From the NCBI GenBank assembly GCA_023898385.1, contig CP060220.1, positions 2,418,001-2,482,000 of the forward strand: DNA of 64,000 bases, given 5' to 3'. This DNA comes from Pseudobdellovibrionaceae bacterium (lineage in GTDB: Bacteria > Bdellovibrionota > Bdellovibrionia > Bdellovibrionales > UBA1609). Shown in pieces: positions 17,974-27,127 of this stretch. The notes beneath the pieces were generated by a model that searched no databases, was not told the DNA's origin, and worked only from the letters and a program-made list of their open reading frames with translations. A program made the position numbers and the translations under genes. The number at the start of each line of letters is the position of its first letter. Positions within the stretch are counted from its first letter, which is position 1.

Positions 17974-18906
17974 CTACCAAAAGGGCAATCGCAAGTCAAC
18001 GTGGTGCAGCGCACTATTATCTCCCTCAGTGGGCCGGGAGTAGGCGTAGTCGATTTTTAGGCGGGGCCCTGAAAAACCCACCCCGAGGGCCCATCGGCTT
18101 TGATCCAAGCTCGGATCCCGCTCAAAACCAGTGCGAAAAACCATGTATTTCCCTGCCCTTGAGTCCATTCCCAGAGAGTAGCCCCATGGATCATCAGAAT
18201 TGGCCTCAGGGAAATAGTTAATATCACCGGCGAGCTGAAAATATTTAGAAAATAAATAATGGGCGCCAAGGGCGGCCTTTGGTCGAAGGCGGGCCGAGAT
18301 CTCCACTTGATCGGAGGGCTTCACAAAATGAGCATAGGCTAGCCCCACACCGAAATCGGGATGAGGGTTAAATAGTATTCCGAATGTCCCATTCCATTGT
18401 TCGTATTTTTCGGCCCCATCTTCTGATGCTTGGTTTAAATAAATAACACCTAATCCCACGGACCAATGGGGATAAAAAAACCCGCCTGCTGCCACATGCA
18501 CATAGGTCTCATCAAGCACTGGAAGCCCAGGGCGATAACTGCGCCCCTTAAACACACCGAGCCCACCCGGCAGTGCAACCTCTTCGCTGTTATCTACAAG
18601 ACTTAGGCCGTAATAACTGCGCCCCAGACCCTCGGCATTTTTTTGATCGGCATAAAATAAACCACTTTCAAATAACTCTGCATGGGGAAGACTTGCTGGA
18701 TTTGAAAACATGGCCACAGCGTCTTCCGTACCGGCCACACTGGCACCACCCATTCCAAAGTACACGGCCGACTTAAAATATTGGGCGAAAGCCAAATTCG
18801 GTGTAAGCTCAAGGCATAACATCACCGCGATTGCCGCAATTAACCTAGGTAGGATGCCTATTATGCCACGTATTATTGTCGCCACCCTCTCGCTTTTGTT
18901 CTTCAT
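17974..18906 (-). CDS. Outer-membrane beta-barrel protein (PorV/FadL-like)
   Basis: 310 residues from the ATG at 18906, which has AAGGGG 9 nt upstream. An N-terminal signal peptide ends at NLAFA-QYF. The mature start VYFGMGGASVAGTEDAVAMF, then SNPASL, is typical of PorV/FadL-type barrels, followed by alternating beta strands and a C-terminal aromatic residue (LRLPFW), as recognised by the BAM machinery. Function unknown. Its first 44 bp overlap, on the opposite strand, the first codons of the LysM-M23 gene. Confidence 0.75.
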   Translation of the reverse strand: MKNKSERVATIIRGIIGILPRLIAAIAVMLCLELTPNLAFAQYFKSAVYFGMGGASVAGTEDAVAMFSNPASLPHAELFESGLFYADQKNAEGLGRSYYGLSLVDNSEEVALPGGLGVFKGRSYRPGLPVLDETYVHVAAGGFFYPHWSVGLGVIYLNQASEDGAEKYEQWNGTFGILFNPHPDFGVGLAYAHFVKPSDQVEISARLRPKAALGAHYLFSKYFQLAGDINYFPEANSDDPWGYSLGMDSRAGKYMVFRTGFERDPSLDQSRWALGVGFSGPRLKIDYAYSRPTEGDNSALHHVDLRLPFW

Positions 18907-20014
18907 GATTGTAGGCCCCTTCACTGCTTTTGCAAAAATATCCTCGCCAACCAATGACCGAATGTATACCGTAAAGCCAGGGCAGACGCTATATTCGATT
19001 CTTAAAAACCAAAACTTCAATGAACAACAAGTTCGGACCGTTCTTCAGCAAAATATTCTGCCTCGAAACTATCCGCTAGCGCCCGGCGATAAGTATCGCG
19101 TCACCACTTGGCCAAAATCTAAACGCACTGAGATAAAAGTTTATGATCGGCAGCAAGATCAAGCCTACTTGTTTTGGAAAGAACCAAAAAATTTAGCCGG
19201 TTCATCTCTGGAAATGCAGGTTTTTAACACGAAAATTATCTCAAAAGAAGGTCGCGTGCGTGGCTCACTGATTTCAAGCATCTCTGAGCAAGTCCCTGAC
19301 AAGCTCGTCGCCTATCGATTTATGGATGCATTTATGTTTCACCATAATCCTAAAAGTTTGCAGCGAGGGGCTCACTTTGCCCTCACTGTGGAAGAAAAAT
19401 ATGATGGCGAGCATTTTGTAAAATACGGTGAAATCACTTATGCCGAACTGGAAGTGAACGGAAAAGTCGTTAAACGGTATTTTGTTCCTTTTGCCCAAGG
19501 CGGCGCCTTTGCCGATCCATCCATATCTTTATCAACAAATGAGCAACGCCCCCTCTATGCCCCGGTAAACTATGTGCGCATCTCATCGGTATTTCAATCT
19601 CGCCGTTTCCACCCGATTAAGCACCGAAAGAAGCCTCACATGGGCGTAGACTTTGAGCTGCCTGAGGGTGAAGACGTGTTGGCCGCGCAAGAGGGTCAGG
19701 TTTTACGCTTTGGCAGAAACCGGGCCGCAGGACGATTTGTCGTGGTGGATCACGGCAATGGCCTTGAAAGCTACTACAATCACATGAGCTATATTTCTGA
19801 AAACATCTACAGAGGCAAATTTGTACGAGCCGGTGAGCTTTTGGGTTTTATTGGCTGCACGGGTTACTGCACAAAGCCTCATTTGCATTTTGCGGTGAAA
19901 AAACGGGGCCAATTTGTTGATCCATTAAAATACACAAAGCCCTTTCCCTATTCGAAAAAACCAACTATTGAAAAGTTTTTGGCTGAAATTAGGAAAACCA
20001 CAGGGCGAGGATAG
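18863..20014 (+). CDS. Secreted LysM / M23 metallopeptidase
   Basis: About 383 residues. Signal peptide MPRIIVATLSLLFFMIVG with cleavage after FAKA-type sequence, then a LysM-like peptidoglycan-binding module (YTVKPGQTLYSILKNQNF, LAPGDKYRV), a linker, and a C-terminal M23 domain. Zinc ligands are visible as HMGVD (HxxxD) and PHLHF (HxH). Such enzymes cut peptide cross-links in peptidoglycan or act as amidase activators. Starts at 18854 and 18863 are both possible; AGGATG is spaced correctly for 18863. Divergent and overlapping with the barrel gene. Confidence 0.88.
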   Translation: MPRIIVATLSLLFFMIVGPFTAFAKISSPTNDRMYTVKPGQTLYSILKNQNFNEQQVRTVLQQNILPRNYPLAPGDKYRVTTWPKSKRTEIKVYDRQQDQAYLFWKEPKNLAGSSLEMQVFNTKIISKEGRVRGSLISSISEQVPDKLVAYRFMDAFMFHHNPKSLQRGAHFALTVEEKYDGEHFVKYGEITYAELEVNGKVVKRYFVPFAQGGAFADPSISLSTNEQRPLYAPVNYVRISSVFQSRRFHPIKHRKKPHMGVDFELPEGEDVLAAQEGQVLRFGRNRAAGRFVVVDHGNGLESYYNHMSYISENIYRGKFVRAGELLGFIGCTGYCTKPHLHFAVKKRGQFVDPLKYTKPFPYSKKPTIEKFLAEIRKTTGRG

Positions 20015-20015
20015 T

Positions 20016-21140
20016 TTACTGCCGCCAGCAGACGCTAAAATAATGGGGACAGTTGCTTTGCTCATTACAAGAGTTGGTGTAATTCACAGCGATTGTATCT
20101 AACAGCCCACCGTAACAGCTGTTTCCATCTTGCGGCGCCTTTACTGCTTCGACCATAGAACTGTTCACTTCGTACTCGCCAATCTGAAATCCACTGGGCA
20201 ACATATTGCGAGCGGCCACATCGCCGTCGTCTTCGCCTTCACTAAAGTTGCCCGTGTCATTCGAACGAACCATTAAATATTGCTTACATTGCCAGCTCGT
20301 CGAGGCACTTTGTCCATTTTCAAGATTGATCTCTCGTACATAATGCATGCGCCGATTTGATCCATAGCTTGAAGAAAACCGCACTTTGTAACCCGTTCCA
20401 TAAGCAAGGCCTGCATTGGACTCCCCCTCTTCAGACTCGGGTTGTTTGGCCGCGGCTTTGCCCAATGTGGCATCTTTGTACGTGAGAGCTAATAGATATT
20501 GAGCATTGCTTGTGGAATCATCTAGGGCCGCTCGGAGGTCTGTTACATCGGCGTGACTTTTTATAAAGCTCAATCTGCCGTCGACGGACCTGGCGCCTCC
20601 GGCATCGTTAAAGCCGGTAAACTCTCTGTGAAAAGCTCCATCCAAAAGAGTTTCAATGACAGGGCTTTTCGTGAGTGGTGCGATGAGGTTGTCGATGTCT
20701 TCACCGTCAGTTAGACTTGTGGCTTTTAATTCTTGCATATCGTAAACACTGCGCACGGCCAATTGCAATTCGGCACCATCATTGGCGGGGCTCGCCGCTA
20801 AAAGATCTGGAATTTCATCTTCACTATAAAACTTAGCATCTTCAAAAAACTGAGGCTTTAGCTGTACGCCTGAGTTATTACCCACGGCCTTGACTCGAAA
20901 AGTATAATATTTATCTAGCTTATTTTGAGAGAGTCCATCGCAGGACATATAGGCAAGATGATCAACCGTGGAATTGAACGCAAACTTAATGTTCTTGCCA
21001 AATGAATTTCCATCTTGAACCAGCTGCGGATCACAGTTTTGAAAAACCAAAACAAGCACGCTAAACACCACCAGTAAAAAACTGGCTGTAAATGGCCGCA
21101 CCCGGCCCTGGTTATTTCGCCAAAGGAAATCCCTGTGCAT
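20016..21140 (-). CDS. Putative lipoprotein, function unknown
   Basis: 374 residues. The N-terminus has basic residues, then a hydrophobic stretch (FTASFLLVVFSVLVLVF) ending in QNC at Cys36, a possible lipobox although the -1 residue is Asn, not Gly/Ala. The mature part has several cysteines near the end (WQCKQYLM, NSCYGG, SNCPHYFSVCWRQ) that may form disulphides in the periplasm. No family recognised. GGGGGAG precedes the ATG closely. Its stop lies one base past the LysM-M23 stop on the other strand. Confidence 0.6.
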   Translation of the reverse strand: MHRDFLWRNNQGRVRPFTASFLLVVFSVLVLVFQNCDPQLVQDGNSFGKNIKFAFNSTVDHLAYMSCDGLSQNKLDKYYTFRVKAVGNNSGVQLKPQFFEDAKFYSEDEIPDLLAASPANDGAELQLAVRSVYDMQELKATSLTDGEDIDNLIAPLTKSPVIETLLDGAFHREFTGFNDAGGARSVDGRLSFIKSHADVTDLRAALDDSTSNAQYLLALTYKDATLGKAAAKQPESEEGESNAGLAYGTGYKVRFSSSYGSNRRMHYVREINLENGQSASTSWQCKQYLMVRSNDTGNFSEGEDDGDVAARNMLPSGFQIGEYEVNSSMVEAVKAPQDGNSCYGGLLDTIAVNYTNSCNEQSNCPHYFSVCWRQ

Positions 21141-21441
21141 ATTCTCCCCCGTAGGTCGTCCCTAGACCTATCGGCAGATTTTGGTTTATTTTGAGGCATT
21201 TTGTCGGAAATCTTGAAAATTCGCCGACTTTTCTCTGCGGCTGGCCATTAGGCGGGGGTAAATGTTGCGAGATTGTTGCCATCTCCGTAACCTTGTTTCC
21301 CTTAGTCGAGATCCGACGCATGAGCCTGCCTGAAATTACGAATAGAATTGATTATCTGTTTTCTGTGGATTTATGAATAGAGAGCCTTGACCTATTCACA
21401 AAATCGCGGGATGCAATGAGCGACATTTTGGGGGCGGGGAA
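21141..21441. other. Divergent intergenic region
   Basis: No gene. TAGGTC (21152-21157) and GACCTA (21165-21170) form a short inverted repeat just upstream of the leftward lipoprotein gene. For the rightward gene a weak promoter may be TTGATT followed after 18 bp by TATGAA near 21350-21380. Nothing else stands out. Confidence 0.3.
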
Positions 21442-22011
21442 TTGTTTCGAAGTGTAATTGTGTTCGCAATCTTTATTTTGTTTTGCTTTTCTTTTAGTGA
21501 CTCGGCTTTAGCTAGAGATTCATACATTGAATCTCGTTTTCAAGCCCTTAAGTGTCAAAGTGAGCTATCTGAATCACTTGCCTTTAGAACCTTGATGACT
21601 GAGTTTGAGTCTGAGTTGCGGTCGGCCTTTCACATTCGCTTTGAGCATTTCTCTGTTTCAGACATAAAACCCCATAAAATATTTTTGGCCACCCTTGAAA
21701 AATCGGGGGTTCAAATTGTCGTGGTTGAACGCGACGCTCTACCCGATCACGAAAACGATTTTTTAGAAAGATTTTTGGTCTTCTCAGAAGACGTCACCGT
21801 TTTTCCAAAGCGCCTCTTTCGCACAGTAACAACCGGGCTCCGAAGACATTGGGCCGAAAACATCAACCAATCTCTGCACGGCCAATGGATACTCCTCGAA
21901 GATGGCCGCCGCCTAAAGATCGTGCGAAACGATGGCCCGATCATCCCGTATGTCGATTCAAAGTGGACCGTCGAAGTTGTATATCCAAGTCGAGTGGATG
22001 GTAGTTTTTGA
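21442..22011 (+). CDS. Exported protein of unknown function, possibly frameshifted at its 3' end
   Basis: 189 residues from a TTG preceded by GGGGCGGGGA. A clear signal peptide (hydrophobic core VIVFAIFILFCFSFS, cleavage after SALA) leads into an unrecognised mature protein. Translation stops at TGA just after a run of five T (22004-22008 region). Dropping one T would continue the frame as FDDIKDGNTVYQLKFAL and onward for roughly 80 more residues. Either the gene is frameshifted (real or a sequencing error) or it is simply this length. Confidence 0.5.
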   Translation: MFRSVIVFAIFILFCFSFSDSALARDSYIESRFQALKCQSELSESLAFRTLMTEFESELRSAFHIRFEHFSVSDIKPHKIFLATLEKSGVQIVVVERDALPDHENDFLERFLVFSEDVTVFPKRLFRTVTTGLRRHWAENINQSLHGQWILLEDGRRLKIVRNDGPIIPYVDSKWTVEVVYPSRVDGSF

Positions 22012-22396
22012 CGACATAAAAGACGGGAACACGGTCTATCAGTTAAAATTTGCTTTAAGATTATGGGGGTTTGACTTTGATTCGTTGTGGGGACACTTCG
22101 CCCAAAGGTACCCTTTAGCTCCAGTCCTGGCACAATATTTGCCTGATTCTCCTGAGGAACGCTTTTTATCACTTGTGCTGGCGGAAAACGCCCGCCTAAG
22201 TTTACAACCATGTAATTCTTATCTCCCGCACCTGAAGGACGGCTTTATCGTGAAGATCAATAACCTATCCTCGACCTTTGCTCAAATATCGATTTTGTTT
22301 TTCCTTGTTGGTTTTTCAATGCAAACTTTTGCCGGCCAGTCGAAAAATTTATTTAGTAAATGCAAATCTGTACTTGCAGCTTTTAAGGAGAGAAAG
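22012..22396 (+). other. Open, coding-like stretch between two genes
   Basis: No stop occurs in the frame running into the cupin gene. The first part (to about 22245) reads like protein (LKFALRLWGFDFDSLWGHF, PDSPEERFLSLVLAENAR) and could be the displaced 3' end of the preceding gene. From a GTG at about 22251, with AAGGA upstream, a signal-peptide-like segment follows (hydrophobic ISILFFLVGFSMQTFA). This could give the cupin protein a secreted form, although its strongest start is at 22397. Confidence 0.35.
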
Positions 22397-22906
22397 ATGA
22401 AAAATGATTCTGAAACCATCATTGAACAACTTAAGTTACAGCCATTACCGGGCGAAGGTGGTTATTTTCGGGAAACATATCGGAGCAGTCTTTCTGTTGA
22501 CACGCCCCTTACCTCCGGCGGGCCTCAAGAGACGAGAAATGTTAGCACTGCTATTTACTATTTGGTCACCCCAGATAGTTTCTCTTCCCTACATAGATTA
22601 CCCCAAGATGAAATATTTCATTTTTATTCTGGAGACCCTGCCGAAATGATTTTGATTTATCCCGACGGACACCATGAGATTAAAACCTTGGGTAATCAAA
22701 TCGAGCTTGGCGAAACCCCTCAAGTGATTGTCCCTGCTGGGGTTTGGCAGGCAACCCGGCTAAAATATGATTCGGGAAGATACGCACTCATGGGCACCAC
22801 CGTCTCACCAGGATTTGAATTTAAAGACATGGAACTAATCGAAGCCGATGCTGCTCGCGAGAGATTTGATTTTATTCCAGATGTCATTCAACGGTTTATT
22901 AAATAA
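22397..22906 (+). CDS. Cupin_5 (DUF985) family protein
   Basis: 169 residues. The N-terminus IIEQLKLQPLPGEGGYFRETYRS is characteristic of cupin_5/DUF985 (E-G-G-Y-F-x-E-T-Y motif), with the further family blocks STAIYYLVTPDSFSSLHRL, DEIFHFYSGDPAEMILIYP and VPAGVWQATRL. The fold is a small beta barrel; members bind sugar or other small ligands, function generally unknown. AGGAGAG lies 6 nt before the ATG at 22397, fixing this start. The frame is open far upstream, see the preceding entry. Confidence 0.88.
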   Translation: MKNDSETIIEQLKLQPLPGEGGYFRETYRSSLSVDTPLTSGGPQETRNVSTAIYYLVTPDSFSSLHRLPQDEIFHFYSGDPAEMILIYPDGHHEIKTLGNQIELGETPQVIVPAGVWQATRLKYDSGRYALMGTTVSPGFEFKDMELIEADAARERFDFIPDVIQRFIK

Positions 22907-22913
22907 AATAAAA

Positions 22914-25112
22914 ATGGTTCGGTGTAATTTTTCAAAGAAGATATTTCTTTCAATTTTTGTCACAACAGTCGTCATTACCACTGGGATTGTCGGGGTACTA
23001 TACTATTATTCCTTACATTGGACAAAAACTAGATTCGTAAGCCGATACAGTGTCCTCACCAATGTCCTTGGCGATACCCTGAAACAACTTGAGAGAACAA
23101 CAGATATTTTAATGATGAATGCCGCGAAAGTCGTTAAGATCGTTGACTCTGACAACGGCATACTTTCCACGGAAGCCCTTAAGTCTCTGACCTACGACTT
23201 AAACATCACCCACCTGTTCATCATAGATCGTCAGGGGCAGTTTATCCGATCCACAAATGAAGATCCTGCGCTGATCCCTAATCTGTTTTCTTTTTGTGAC
23301 GGGTACAGAGGATTATTGGCTGGTACTGATAGCTTTCAGCGCGTTCCCATTATTCCACCAATTCCAGAGCCAAATCCGTATAAATTTCTAATTATCCCAA
23401 ACCAGGATCGATCGCGCCTAATCGAAGTTGCCGTAAAGGCTGACTTCATAGGCGAGACTATGACCCGAGCTTTGTCTAAAGACAGTAATGTATTGGAGCT
23501 TGGCCTCTACTCTCCCAATGGTACCAATCTTGGTTTTTTTGGCAAGGAAGGGCGAGAATATCAAAAATCCATCGAGAGTCCTGCGAACTTCCGCTTTGAT
23601 AGCCCTATTGAAGATAACAACCACTTCTTGTTTTTTACAAGGGTCGACTCAAGTCAACCCTACTGCTGTCAGTGTAAAAAATCCGGTTTAACTCGAGACG
23701 GGGAATATTATTACATTCTGCGGGCGAAAATCGACAAGTCGGAAATGAATGCTTCGATGAAAAATCTCAACGTTATTTTTGGCTCTCTTTTGGGCTTGAG
23801 CTTTTTGCTCAGCCTGATTTTTTCAAGACAACTTTCAATGAAGCTAGTTGAAAATATAAATGTTATAAACAGCAAAGTTAAAGAGATTCTTGATTCGGGC
23901 AACCTGGGGTTAAGGCTAGAGATGAAGGGCAATGATGAAGTGTCGGACCTTGCCGAGAATTTTGACAAAATGACAGAATCGCTAGAACGCTCACAGATAA
24001 AACTGTTAGATTCACAAAAAGCCCAATTGTTGTATGAATTGGCCAAGAAGGTCGCCCATGACATCCGATCGCCTTTGATGGCTCTAGAAATCGGACTGAA
24101 AGATATTGACGCAATCCCTGAAGAACGCCGAAATCTGATTAAATCAGCAAATAAAAGAATCCATGAAATAGCCACTGACCTTTTGAGGCAACATAAAAAA
24201 CCAAACAAAGAAGCTGTTAAGGGGGCCGCACCCTATGCACCCCACATTGTATCTTGCTTGTTGATGGATATTTTCAGGGAAAAGCAAATGGAGATTGGGA
24301 CAAATAATAGTAGCCTTATTTCGCTTAACATCTCTAACGACGCATATTTTCTAGTTGCCACAGTTGGTGAGTCTGAATTTAAAAGTTTGATGTCTAATCT
24401 AATAAATAACGCGCTCGAATCTGTGAAAAAGAAAGGTCATGATGAAGGAAGGGTCTGGGTAGAGCTGAAGCCCTCAAGTTCATCACAACTTGAGGTCTGT
24501 GTTTTTGATAACGGACTAGGTTTTTCAGAAGAAATCTTGGATTTGTTGGGCAAAAGAGAAATATCGTGGGGTAAGGGCGGCGACCCGACGGAGTCTGGTT
24601 CCGGCCTGGGTGTCTATAATGCTTGTAGAATCGTAAACTCACATGGTGGTTCAATATCATTTTCCAATAATGTGAATTCGGGGGCCAAAGTATCGATAAA
24701 ATTGCCCTGCGCTAAAAAGCCAACTTGGATGGGCACTAGTATTGACCTAAAGGGCTTCTCTTCTCTGGTAGTTTTTGACGATGACCCGTCGGTTCACGAC
24801 GCCTGGAACTCCCGATTAAAAGACTTGGTTGGACCTAATGAGGAATGGACTCTATTAAATTTTAATAGACTAGACGACTTTAGAAGATTTCTAGCGCAGG
24901 GATTTCCCAAAAATGCATTGTTTTTAGTTGATTATCATATCGCAAATACAGAGGTGACGGGCCTGGACGTAATCGAAGCTTTTGGAATTTCAGATTTATC
25001 CTTCTTGGTAACTAACGCTTTCCAAGATCATGAGGTCATTGCCTCATGTAATCGGAGAAACATTAAGATCATTCCTAAGCCACTTGTACCCTTCGTGCCC
25101 ATACAGCATTAA
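22914..25112 (+). CDS. Hybrid sensor histidine kinase with C-terminal receiver-like domain
   Basis: About 732 residues. Order: TM1 (about 9-31), extracytoplasmic sensor of ~250 residues containing a CCQC cysteine cluster, TM2 (about 285-305), HAMP-like linker, HisKA with VAHDIRSPLMALE (His near 382), HATPase_c with NLINNALESV, FDNGLGF and SGSGLGVYN. A receiver-like module follows (VVFDDDPSVHDAW, phosphoacceptor candidate in LFLVDYHI, conserved Lys in IIPKPL). It should autophosphorylate on His in response to a periplasmic signal. No separate response regulator is adjacent. Start codon uncertain: ATGs at 22881 and 22914, neither with a good ribosome binding site. Confidence 0.9.
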   Translation: MVRCNFSKKIFLSIFVTTVVITTGIVGVLYYYSLHWTKTRFVSRYSVLTNVLGDTLKQLERTTDILMMNAAKVVKIVDSDNGILSTEALKSLTYDLNITHLFIIDRQGQFIRSTNEDPALIPNLFSFCDGYRGLLAGTDSFQRVPIIPPIPEPNPYKFLIIPNQDRSRLIEVAVKADFIGETMTRALSKDSNVLELGLYSPNGTNLGFFGKEGREYQKSIESPANFRFDSPIEDNNHFLFFTRVDSSQPYCCQCKKSGLTRDGEYYYILRAKIDKSEMNASMKNLNVIFGSLLGLSFLLSLIFSRQLSMKLVENINVINSKVKEILDSGNLGLRLEMKGNDEVSDLAENFDKMTESLERSQIKLLDSQKAQLLYELAKKVAHDIRSPLMALEIGLKDIDAIPEERRNLIKSANKRIHEIATDLLRQHKKPNKEAVKGAAPYAPHIVSCLLMDIFREKQMEIGTNNSSLISLNISNDAYFLVATVGESEFKSLMSNLINNALESVKKKGHDEGRVWVELKPSSSSQLEVCVFDNGLGFSEEILDLLGKREISWGKGGDPTESGSGLGVYNACRIVNSHGGSISFSNNVNSGAKVSIKLPCAKKPTWMGTSIDLKGFSSLVVFDDDPSVHDAWNSRLKDLVGPNEEWTLLNFNRLDDFRRFLAQGFPKNALFLVDYHIANTEVTGLDVIEAFGISDLSFLVTNAFQDHEVIASCNRRNIKIIPKPLVPFVPIQH

Positions 25113-25154
25113 CTTGACGACCCGCTGATATTTTTTTGAAAAGTGAAAGAACTT

Positions 25155-25289
25155 TGATACTCAGCGTGTCGAAGTGCTGGGGCGGAGGCGGGCCTGGTGT
25201 GTGGCCGGCGAGTTCCGCGAAGCGGGTGTTTGAGTCCGCCCGCGCACCAGGCCCGCCTCCGTCCCGGCACTTCGACACGCTGAGCATCA
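25155..25289. repeat. Large GC-rich inverted repeat, 45-bp arms
   Basis: Left arm 25155-25199 and right arm 25245-25289 are complementary at 42 of 45 positions, with a 45-bp spacer. The outer part reads CTCAGCGTGTCGAAGTGC on the left and GCACTTCGACACGCTGAG on the right; the inner part is GGAGGCGGGCCTGGTG against CACCAGGCCCGCCTCC. It is far richer in GC than its surroundings and has no T-run typical of a terminator. It may be a dispersed non-coding repeat (REP/MITE-like) or a strong structured terminator/insulator between the kinase gene and galU. Confidence 0.9.
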
Positions 25290-25350
25290 AACCCCACTAT
25301 TCCCACTGTCGTGACTAGACGTAGCTCAACCTGTATGATCTTTTGTGGTT

Positions 25351-26232
25351 ATGAAAAAAGTGAAAAAAGCCCTTATTCCTGCGGCCGGTTTGGGCACCCG
25401 TTTTTTACCCGCAACTAAGACTGTTCCTAAAGAAATGCTTCCTATCGTGGATCGTCCGATACTTTTGTATATCGTCGAAGAAGCCGTCCGATCTGGGATT
25501 GAAGACATTGTGATCGTCGCTGGTCGCGGCAAAACAGCCATCGAAGATTTTTTTGATCGTTCTTATGAACTTGAAGATACCTTGGAAAAAGCAGGTAAGA
25601 CCGACCTGCTTGAGACTATTGCGAGCATCAAAAATATGGCAAACATTGTTAGCATTCGCCAGAAACAAGCACTGGGTTTGGGACATGCCGTGTATACAGG
25701 CCGACCGGTCATTGGTGACGAACCCTTTGCTGTATTGCTGGGTGACGAGCTGATGATTCGAAAAGAAGGGCACCCAGAGTGCACCCAACAACTCACCGAT
25801 GTTTATGAAGAGACTCAGCAATCTGTAGTGGCAGTTATGGAAGTGGCTGCCGACCAGGTTCATAAATACGGGATCATTGAGTGCGAACAAATATCTGATC
25901 ATCGGCACAAGGTTTTATCAGTGGTTGAAAAACCGACTGTTGCTGATGCACCAAGCCGTTTGGCCTTACCGGGTCGCTATGTTTTTACCAAAGAGATTTT
26001 TGACTACTTGAAAAACACTCGGCCCGGTAAAAACGGCGAAATTCAACTCACTGACGGCATGACCGAGCTTGCGAAAAAGCAAGGACTGCTGGCAACACTT
26101 TTTCACGCTCAACGTTTTGATGCCGGCGATAAGCTCGGTTACCTGCAAGCCAATCTCGAGTTAGCTTTAACTCGAGATGATTTGGCTGAACCTGTTCGAA
26201 ATTATTTAAAATCGCTTTGTTCTCAACTTTAG
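25351..26232 (+). CDS. galU: UTP-glucose-1-phosphate uridylyltransferase
   Basis: Makes UDP-glucose for cell-envelope glycans. 293 residues with KALIPAAGLGTRFLPATKTVPKEMLPI, the signature activation loop and lysine, then ILLYIVEEAVRSGIEDI, LLGDELM, VVEKPTVADAPSRLALPGRYV and NGEIQLTDG. Length normal. An in-frame GTG at 25345 is possible but the ATG at 25351 gives the canonical N-terminus. The following exported-protein gene starts 10 bp after the stop, so they may be co-transcribed. Confidence 0.96.
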   Translation: MKKVKKALIPAAGLGTRFLPATKTVPKEMLPIVDRPILLYIVEEAVRSGIEDIVIVAGRGKTAIEDFFDRSYELEDTLEKAGKTDLLETIASIKNMANIVSIRQKQALGLGHAVYTGRPVIGDEPFAVLLGDELMIRKEGHPECTQQLTDVYEETQQSVVAVMEVAADQVHKYGIIECEQISDHRHKVLSVVEKPTVADAPSRLALPGRYVFTKEIFDYLKNTRPGKNGEIQLTDGMTELAKKQGLLATLFHAQRFDAGDKLGYLQANLELALTRDDLAEPVRNYLKSLCSQL

Positions 26233-26242
26233 GAGCCGAATT

Positions 26243-27112
26243 GTGAAATCATTGATTGGCGGAATTATTTGGATGTTGTTTTTTGTTCCTGTAGCGACCT
26301 ATGCCTATGTACCTAAGTTCTGGCATATCATGTCTCGAACGGCTGAAAATCATGGTCGTGGGATTTACCGCATCAATCAAGATGTCATTTTGCTTGGCGA
26401 AGCCGAGCCGCTGACCCTACACGAAACATGGACCGTAGAAAGCGAAAACTCCATGCGCCTTGATGTGACCGGTCGAGGCAAGTTGGCTGGTGCCATCCAG
26501 CTTACGTTTATTTATGACGGCACGGCTCGGTACTTTGTTGATAAATCGGGGCAAAAGAAGGCGGTTCGTCCCTCCAGTGATTGGCATGAACCCTATTTTC
26601 AGTTTCGCTTTTCTAAAAATATTAAACCCATCATGAAAGCCCACAACATGATCCCAGCCTCGGCCCTTGAGCGCCCCGGTCGCCTGCGAAGCATTGAAGA
26701 GATTAAGCACGACCCACAGGACTTTGTTCGTCTGGCTCGCGTAGGCGGAACAGTGGCCTATGGAATCGGCACACCCACTCCAGCCAACGCGACAGAAAAT
26801 TTGCCAGGCCTTTGGATCGAACAAGATAAATTTGTGGTAACGAAACTACGACTGCCCTCGCAACTTGAAGTGACAGCGTCAAATTATGTTCGTCATACCA
26901 ACGATTTTTGGCTTCCCAGTATTAGAGAAATGTCCTGGCCAGGTCACCAAGCCCGTATTCGGGTCACTGATGTAAAGCCTTTGGGTTACTCGAAAACGGC
27001 CAAGGGTGAACTTAACCCCAGAATTCTCGACGACAGCAAGAACCGCTCGCAGCTGGCCGCTCAGTGGCCAGAGGACACGTTGGTTCAAGATTTTTATAAC
27101 AGATTTCGTTGA
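26243..27112 (+). CDS. Exported protein of unknown function
   Basis: 289 residues, GTG start with GGAG 8 nt upstream. The signal peptide has hydrophobic core LIGGIIWMLFFVPVATYA. The mature protein shows beta-strand-like segments (LHETWTVESENSMRLDVTGRG, LTFIYDGTARYFVD) reminiscent of LolA/LolB-type or outer-membrane lipoprotein sorting folds, but I cannot make that assignment firmly. Lies between galU and priA, probably in one transcript. Confidence 0.6.
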   Translation: MKSLIGGIIWMLFFVPVATYAYVPKFWHIMSRTAENHGRGIYRINQDVILLGEAEPLTLHETWTVESENSMRLDVTGRGKLAGAIQLTFIYDGTARYFVDKSGQKKAVRPSSDWHEPYFQFRFSKNIKPIMKAHNMIPASALERPGRLRSIEEIKHDPQDFVRLARVGGTVAYGIGTPTPANATENLPGLWIEQDKFVVTKLRLPSQLEVTASNYVRHTNDFWLPSIREMSWPGHQARIRVTDVKPLGYSKTAKGELNPRILDDSKNRSQLAAQWPEDTLVQDFYNRFR

Positions 27113-27127
27113 TCACTGAGGCTATCG

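Noticed and set aside
25075..25318. Short open frames across the large inverted repeat on both strands
   Set aside because: They mirror each other because the repeat is palindromic; no start signals and Pro/Arg/Gly-rich by composition.
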